In this document: piece after piece, positions 58,194 to 64,000 of the stretch
How the letters are laid out: every line of letters begins with the position of its first letter
Position numbering within the stretch: the stretch's first letter is position 1
Source of the DNA: Enoplolaimus lenunculus
Taxonomy: Eukaryota; Nematoda; Enoplea; Enoplida; Thoracostomopsidae
Assembly: GCA_030248215.1 (NCBI GenBank)
Contig: JASANG010001402.1
Span: 450,501-514,500 of the forward strand
DNA: 64,000 nt
Direction: 5' to 3'
Position numbers and translations under genes: made by a program
Notes under the pieces: model-generated
Seen by the model: only the letters and a program-made list of their open reading frames with translations
What the model was told of the DNA's origin: nothing
Database searches by the model: none

Positions 58194-58371
58194 GGCCCAT
58201 GTTACTTTAAGGGGCGTCCAGGTTTCTGTTGGATCTATAAAAGAGTAGGTTTAGATTCTAGATTGCATTTTTTGCTTAGGCTTAGGAACACATTTTTGCA
58301 ACGCGTAGGCTTAGACTTCGGCTTAGGAATACGCTTAATCTACTGTTACGCCCCTTAAAGTAACACTGGCC
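58194..58371 (+). mobile_element. Family A MITE (A5)
   Basis: GGCCCATGTTACTTTAAGGG to CCCTTAAAGTAACACTGGCC. The flanks AATGACCT/AATGTTCT match six of eight. It ends 48 bp before the CCDC137-like ATG, so it lies in the promoter or leader. It contains CTATAAAAGAG. Confidence 0.85.
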
Positions 58372-58419
58372 AATGTTCTTATGAATGTTCTAGTGAAAAA
58401 TGATTTAATTTATTCTGAA

Positions 58420-61400
58420 ATGGCACGTCACCGTCGTGTTCAGTCGAGCAAGAAAAAGAAAAAGTTGAAATCTGTGGATCCGTTTAATTTTGGAGCGAAT
58501 AGAATTGATAACTTGAAAAAGGCATTGGAAAAGTACCTATAGTTAATATGGACAACGCATACTTAGCTGGTAGCGATAGTTTAGAAATTTATAACATTGT
58601 GGTTTCGCTTATTGTATAGGTTATACAATTATAGCGGTGGAACTGGGTTCGTAAATAGAACAAGTTTTTTTGGCAAAAAATTCGGGAAGTAGTACTGTTA
58701 GTTGTAGGATGTATAGGTGGTAATTCTTAGTCTTTATACCAATTTATATGATATGGCTTATTCACGTAGCAGGGTGCAACCGGAATTCTGGTTCCGGCAA
58801 TTTTTGACCTTCCGGTTCCAGTATATTATTACTGGAATTAAAAATTCCGGTATTAAATTTTTGTCGGTGGAAATTACGATATTTTACTAAAAATGACGAT
58901 AAAAACTAAGTAGATTTCATTTGTATAGTATATAATCTTTGACAATCGCAGAAAATAAACCATCCGATCTGTTTAATTTTTGTCGTTATGTTTTACTAAA
59001 ATATCTTAATTGCCACCGACCATATAATTTAATATCAGAATTTTTAATTCCGGTAAAAATTTACCGGAACCGTAACCAGAACCGGAATTCCGGTTGCACA
59101 CTGGCTATGAATGGTTTTAGAATGTTTCGCCTACGAGCAATTGTTTTGCTTTCTGAGTGGCTAGAATAACTTTGGCTTCTATCGCTTATATTTTTAAACT
59201 CACAAATTGCTTGTTTCAGAAGACGTAATTTAGCTCCAAAAACAGTCGAACAGGAAGTACCGAAATGGAGCAAAGAACTGGCCGCCACCATAGCACAAGT
59301 GAAAGCTGGTGAACTTAAAAAACGCAAAAGAAAAGGTAAACGATAGGATACTTAATACATTTTATATACGCTAGGTTTAATTATAGGATTTACAAATTTA
59401 GCTAACTCATTAATTTTGTGAACGTTGTGTATGTTTTTATTTGATCAACTTTGTTGTGTTTATTTGGTCGAATAAGCTGAATTAAGATACCTATGAAACA
59501 AAAGATTTGCTAGTGGAAGGTACATACGTAGCTATTTAATGAACAATAACACACATTTTATAACTGTATATCAATGTAACATTTTTTCAGTGACATTTGT
59601 GCAAAATGCCAGAACTAAGTAAACCGGGAAACACAATTAATAATAAAACGCAACTATCGCGGCATCTTTCAAATAGTGTATTTTTCATTTTTAGGCTCTA
59701 AAACGCGCAAATCTGCATCCGACGGCGACCACCAAGACGAGGAGTTTGTACGACATCGATGGGAAAGCGAAAAAGACTTTTTGAGACGTGTTCAAATGTC
59801 AACGACTGCGTTTGTGAACGAGCAAAACATGAAAGTAAACAAAATACTTTTATAATATACGTTTGTAATTTGGTTATGCCGATTTATTTAGTATGTTGTG
59901 GATAATTATTTCAGAGTGCTATCATCTTAAATTTTAATTTTTTAAGTAATTTTGTCCGCTTAACCTAAGTTCTCACAATAACAACTGCTTATATTGTTTA
60001 GGGCGTTTTGAAAACAAATATTTGATGAAACTAACGACTAAATAAATACTAGCTATGTAGGCTTGGCTGGACAGTTTTTGAGCGGATATTGAGTAGTAGT
60101 TACTATTGACACAATGAGATAATTTGAAACCGTTTGGCAAACGTGTATGCAATACTTTATTTTAAATGAGTAGGTCTTTAATTTATTATTTAAACGTAAT
60201 TATTTTAAATTCTGAATGTCAAATTATGATTTTATATTCGCTACGGACTGGTCGGCAAAAATCCAGACGCTGATATTGATGGCGAAATTGAATCAACAAA
60301 ACAGCAAATGAAACACTGGATTGCTGAACAGAAGGCGTCGGCAAGTAGTGGTGCCAGTACGAGCGAAGCAGTTTGGGAAACGAACGAATGTGGAGACGAT
60401 GACGATGTGGATCATGAAATGTACAAGGAATCATTAAAGTGTGGACGGAACCTGTCGAATTCAAGGTTGGTTTATGTGTTGACGGTTTTGGCAGCGTGGA
60501 AGTTGACGTTTTGCCAACAGGGATGCGCTATAGTTTGCTGTGCCGCCGCATGCCGCCGCGCGCCGCTATATGTTGCTAGCAAAACAGTGGCAACGTCTAT
60601 TTAATAGCGTGCGACAATTTTTAATAAACAAATTTTTAGCGTAGTGCACGGCGGCGTGCGTCGAGTATAGCGCAACCGTAACTTAGCTAAATAAAGCTGC
60701 CATGGGAAGGTACAGGGTACGGGCGGGATTAAAGAATACTGAAACCGCTGATCTATAAGCACAACTTTTATACAAAAAGCAAAATATTTTGTGTATGGAA
60801 TTGGCTGCAGCACAAAAGACTGATAATGAAAAGTCGGGTTTATTAAGATGTGTCTATTGAGAATAAAGTTCTTGGTGCGGCGCGGTGTTTTTGTGCATCG
60901 ATTCTTTCTAAAATAAACTGCTACACTGAGAAGTTTGTTGTGTAGGTTCTAATCTCAAATAAATTGTTTTTTGTTGAGTCGCTGTATGACTAAAAAATTT
61001 TTCATTTCCCAATCCAGCTATGTCCCGTAAAAAATAACCATGAGATTACGAATGTTATTGTTATGTTGTAATTGGTTTTCAGCAAAGCTCAAAATCAAAA
61101 ACATACCGAAAAAGGAACGTTGTCGATTGCGAAACGAAAAAACAAACGTCCAAAACGAAATGTTGATCTGCTGAACAGGAAAGGCAAGTGATTTTAATAT
61201 ATTTTAATATTTTGAGCTTTGCAATGAGTATTCGTTTTCGGTCAAATTGATTTGATGATAGCTGAAAGTGTTAATAGCGGCGAACGCAGTGTCGTGATTT
61301 TGCTAGGCTGCTCCATATCCCTGAAAACCCTTTGAAAATTTTCGAAATTCAATAGATCCTGAACTGGTCAAAAGGGCAAAAAAAATCTTGAAAATGGTGG

Positions 61401-63412
61401 TGATTAGTTTTTAATTCGGCTGGTTTAGACCAAATTGCGTATCATTTGAACGTATTGAGTTGTGATATGTTATGCTATTGAGGTGAAGTTTTATAGCATA
61501 GTATTTATTGTATGGGTATTATGTATGTTTACGTTGTTTGCTTGCAAGTTTTGCATTGGTTGCAATATGCAAATATTGTTTTGTAGACAAAATCGAATTT
61601 GGTGAACGTGTTGACCGGCCTCCACAGCTTACATCGAGACCTAGGAAAGCGGAAGTGAAGCCAGAAAAAGTAATCACTTACCTTTTGAAACACAATATTT
61701 TCGGCCAATGTTACTTTAAGGGGCGTAACAGTAATTAAGTGTATTCCTAAGCGTAAGCCTAGCCAAAGCATTGCAAGAATGTGTTCCTAAGCCTAAGCCT
61801 CATCCTAAGCAGAAAAATGTAAACTAGAATCTAAAATTACTCTTTTGTAGACCCACCAGTAACCTGAACGCCCCTTAAAGTAACATGGTCCATATTTTCA
61901 ATAATGTTGTTTTACTATTCAATGCGATAATGCAGGTATCAGATTATGGGACGACAATAGAAATTGAGCTATTTTACGAACAAAATAAACACTGCGTGTT
62001 GACCGGATATGCGTTTCCGTAAAAATCAGTGTTGGTTTTTTTTGAAAAATATTTTCTGATTATTTATGCTCAAAAATTGACGGCATCTTTTGTACTTTCG
62101 CAATTTTTTAGGGAAATCGCACACATCATTTAAAAATGACGCGTGTTTCTGAAACAGGGATGACGTTTTTTCAATTTTTTTACTGATTACTTAATACTTA
62201 CTTACAGGGTGCAACCGGAATTCCGATTCCGGTTCCGGTTCCGGCATTTTTTCACCTTCCGGTTCCGGTTCCGGTAAATTTTTACCGGATTTAAAAATTC
62301 CGGTATTATAATTTGGCCGTTTTCTTAACTTTGCTAATTTTTAAGAATCTCTTTTGAAAGCCACTTGTATTCCGAATATAAGCCATTGATGGTGGATTTC
62401 ACTTTAAAATAAATACCTATGTTCGACTAAGGTTATTTCACAAATAATAGAGCAAAAAATAAGATTAAAATGAAATTTTTGGTGAAATGCATTTTTCACT
62501 TTCCGGTTCCGGTTCCATTTCCGGTAAAATTTTCAAATTCCGGTTCCGGTAAATTGTAATTCCGGTTGCACCCTGCTTACTTAACATGTGTTTATGGTTT
62601 TCCAGGATTGAACTATTGACTGTTATAAATACCTGGGGCGGAACGTTTTTTGTGGGACTCGGACTGCAATAGAGTAAAGCTTAAGGTGGACATTTATTGT
62701 TTGCTTCATGTTACGCTTTGTAGGTATAAGTTCATTCTTATGCTTAGGCTTAGTCTTAGGAATATGCTTATACTACTGTTACGGCTGTTTTGTATACATC
62801 AGGGTACAACCGGAAGTATGTCTCCGGCTCCGGCAGAAAATCGGCCTCCGGCTCCGGTAGAATTTTTGCCGGAGGTTCCAGCAATTTGTGTTGTAAAATT
62901 TTGCATAATTTTCCTAAATTTATCTGTTTAGCGCGTTTCGATTGACTTTGGTCACAATTTTCGTGAAAAAATAGCCCAAATTTGGCAGCAAATTAGCGTG
63001 AAACCAAACAACTTAACAACATTTTGCAGATATTGGCTAAAATTTACTAATTAACCATCATTTTTCTACTTAATTTTGCCTCACCTCCGGCTCGGGCAAG
63101 TTTCGTTGACCTCCGGCTCTTACTCCGGTATTTTTCACCTCTGGTTGCACCCTGCTATACATTGATTGATCTACATTAATGTTTTTCTGAATAATGCATT
63201 CTCTTTAGGCAGGAAAGAAAGACTTGCTGTTAAAGCAGATGATGGACGCTCGTACAATTGTTGACAATAATTTTCAGCCAAACAAACGTTATGTTTGCGA
63301 CGGAACTATCAAATCTGATGATCCTGAGAAAAAAGAGGCATTGACAAATGAAAGAAACCGGGTGATTGCTTTGTATCGTTCTATGAAATCAAAACCGGCG
63401 CTGTCTCTTTAA
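58420..63412 (+). CDS. CCDC137: CCDC137-like nucleolar coiled-coil protein
   Basis: Exons: 58420-58532, 59220-59335, 59695-59834, an exon ending at 60465 (5' border uncertain, see findings), 61083-61183, 61587-61669 and 63209-63412. The start reads MARHRRVQSSKKKKKLK, then DPFNFGANRIDNLKKALEK. Matches to the vertebrate CCDC137 pattern as I remember it: basic N-terminus; VPKW with a Lys-rich stretch; FVRHRWESEKDFLRRVQ; DKIEFGERVDRPPQLTSRPRK (human VKFGEVVLQPPELTARPQR); and the C-terminal helix ERNRVIALYRSMK (human ERERAVQAYRALK). Vertebrate CCDC137 is a nuclear/nucleolar protein linked to retinoic-acid receptor localisation; the role here is inferred. The exon 5 donor is GC (AG|GCAAGT); the others read are GT. 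AATAAA follows the stop by a few bases. Phases agree except at the exon 3/4 junction. Confidence 0.8.
58770..59103. mobile_element. Family G element (G9)
   Basis: CAGGGTGCAACCGGAATTCT to GAATTCCGGTTGCACACTG, a long inverted pair, in intron 1 of the CCDC137-like gene. Confidence 0.8.
60522..60682. mobile_element. Family J GC-rich foldback element, copy 2
   Basis: GGATGCGCTATAGTTTGC and GAGTATAGCGCAACCGT are inverted ends, with GCCGCCGC words inside, related to 43446-43680. Lies in intron 4 of the CCDC137-like gene. Confidence 0.65.
61703..61891 (-). mobile_element. Family A MITE, well preserved (A6)
   Basis: GGCCAATGTTACTTTAAGGG to CCCTTAAAGTAACATGGTCC. A perfect 8-bp target duplication, ATATTTTC, lies at 61695-61702 and 61892-61899. 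The core is CCTAAG arrays. Confidence 0.92.
62205..62575. mobile_element. Family G element, intact ends (G10)
   Basis: CAGGGTGCAACCGGAATTCC to TAATTCCGGTTGCACCCTG. A perfect 8-bp target duplication, CTTACTTA, lies at 62197-62204 and 62576-62583. No coding capacity. Confidence 0.92.
62632..62799 (+). mobile_element. Family C copy, decayed (C5)
   Basis: CTGGGGCGGAACGTTTTTTG and TTAGGC hexamers, then GGAATATGCTTATACTACTG and a decayed right end cut by G11. Confidence 0.55.
62800..63154. mobile_element. Family G element beside C5 (G11)
   Basis: CAGGGTACAACCGGAAGTAT to CACCTCTGGTTGCACCCTG. The flanks GTATACAT/CTATACAT differ by one base. It sits at the right edge of C5. Confidence 0.85.
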
Positions 63413-63415
63413 TGA

Positions 63416-63421
63416 ATAAAT
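63416..63421 (+). terminator. Polyadenylation signal of the CCDC137-like gene
   Basis: AATAAA begins four bases after the TAA stop. It is followed by a T/GT-rich stretch (TTGTTAGCTTGTTTATTGTG), the usual downstream element. Confidence 0.65.
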
Positions 63422-64000
63422 ATTTTCGCTTGTTAGCTTGTTTATTGTGACTAATATGAGCCAATTGGGTTTGAATCAGCACCAGGTTAAAGCTATAGTT
63501 ACATTCAAAATTAGTTATGAATCATGTAAATCATGATATTTTTTCGTTACAGATATGCTGCAACGTTCGACATATATCAAACATTACGATATCCACCAAA
63601 ATATTAAAGATTTCGATGCATCCGCCATTTTTCTTTAAACTTTTAGAAAGACCGGTGAATATTTGTGCTCCTCATTCTGTGTTGCAGAAAAACAGACATT
63701 TTGAAACTTCTTTTCACCGTAGCCAGGTACCAGATGGTGATGGACACCGAATATATCAGACGGGAATTCGAAATGCAATTGAATGAAAATTTTTGGAATA
63801 ATTGGCGTTATTTCACTGTTTGTGTCAGGGTTGAATTTTAACGGAAAAATGAAATATGCCGGAAAAAATGGTTTTTTCCAGAAAAAAACGGAAAAATTGA
63901 AAATTTTATTTTAATGGCTTCCACCAGTGCATGAAAGTTTTGGTTTATTTGTCGATTAAAAAATATTAAGAAAATTAATGACTATATTATTCTAGATTAC
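63422..64000. other. 3' flank, no gene recognised
   Basis: AT-rich. GCCGGAAAAAATGG and repeated GGAAAAA words near 63840-63895 hint at the start of another repeat. Confidence 0.4.

Noticed and set aside
57170-58420. Operon linking KDM1B and the CCDC137-like gene
   Set aside because: The 1.25 kb gap is full of repeats and no trans-splice signal was identified.

Overview
The window is nuclear DNA from a non-vertebrate animal. It has multi-exon genes with GT-AG introns, AT-rich non-coding sequence and a dense population of short inverted-repeat transposons. Coding exons were assembled by eye from splice signals, frame continuity and remembered protein families. No alignment or expression data were available. 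The phylum cannot be fixed; FGFRL1 plus a CW-type LSD2/KDM1B fits a deuterostome such as a tunicate, or a cnidarian or sponge.

Layout: (1) 1-15177 has no recognised exon and is mostly dispersed repeats. (2) 15178-25888 (+) is a receptor of the FGFRL1 type: three Ig domains, one membrane segment and a short tail, in six exons with the first exon(s) missing. (3) 25889-31638 is repeats and a small minisatellite. (4) 31639-36272 (+) is a small gene for a secreted 8-cysteine protein. Its ATG is created by splicing, and its first intron holds a 2.7 kb transposon with about 35 copies of a 61-bp satellite. (5) 36273-40463 is non-coding. (6) 40464-41891 (-) is an intron-containing linker histone H1. 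(7) 41892-47628 is non-coding, with nested transposons. (8) 47629-57170 (+) is a 19-exon KDM1B/LSD2-like histone demethylase, about 799 aa, start to stop. (9) 58420-63412 (+) is a CCDC137-like nucleolar protein gene with one GC-AG intron and one unresolved splice junction. (10) 63413-64000 is its 3' flank.

The genes do not form an operon. H1 and KDM1B both act on chromatin, but this proximity is probably chance.

The most unusual content is the mobile DNA. Three related element groups (called A, B and C here) share GGCC-type ends and 8-bp target duplications. Their cores are arrays of TTAGGC-like hexamers in a fixed orientation. Other families are palindromic TA-flanked elements (D, E), a GGCCTA family (F), CCGGTT-rich hAT-like elements (G), GTAGCC-ended elements (H), a tRNA-like element with inverted ends (I), GC-rich foldback elements (J) and the satellite-bearing K family. 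Several are nested with clean target duplications, so their order of insertion can be read. All family letters are my own labels.
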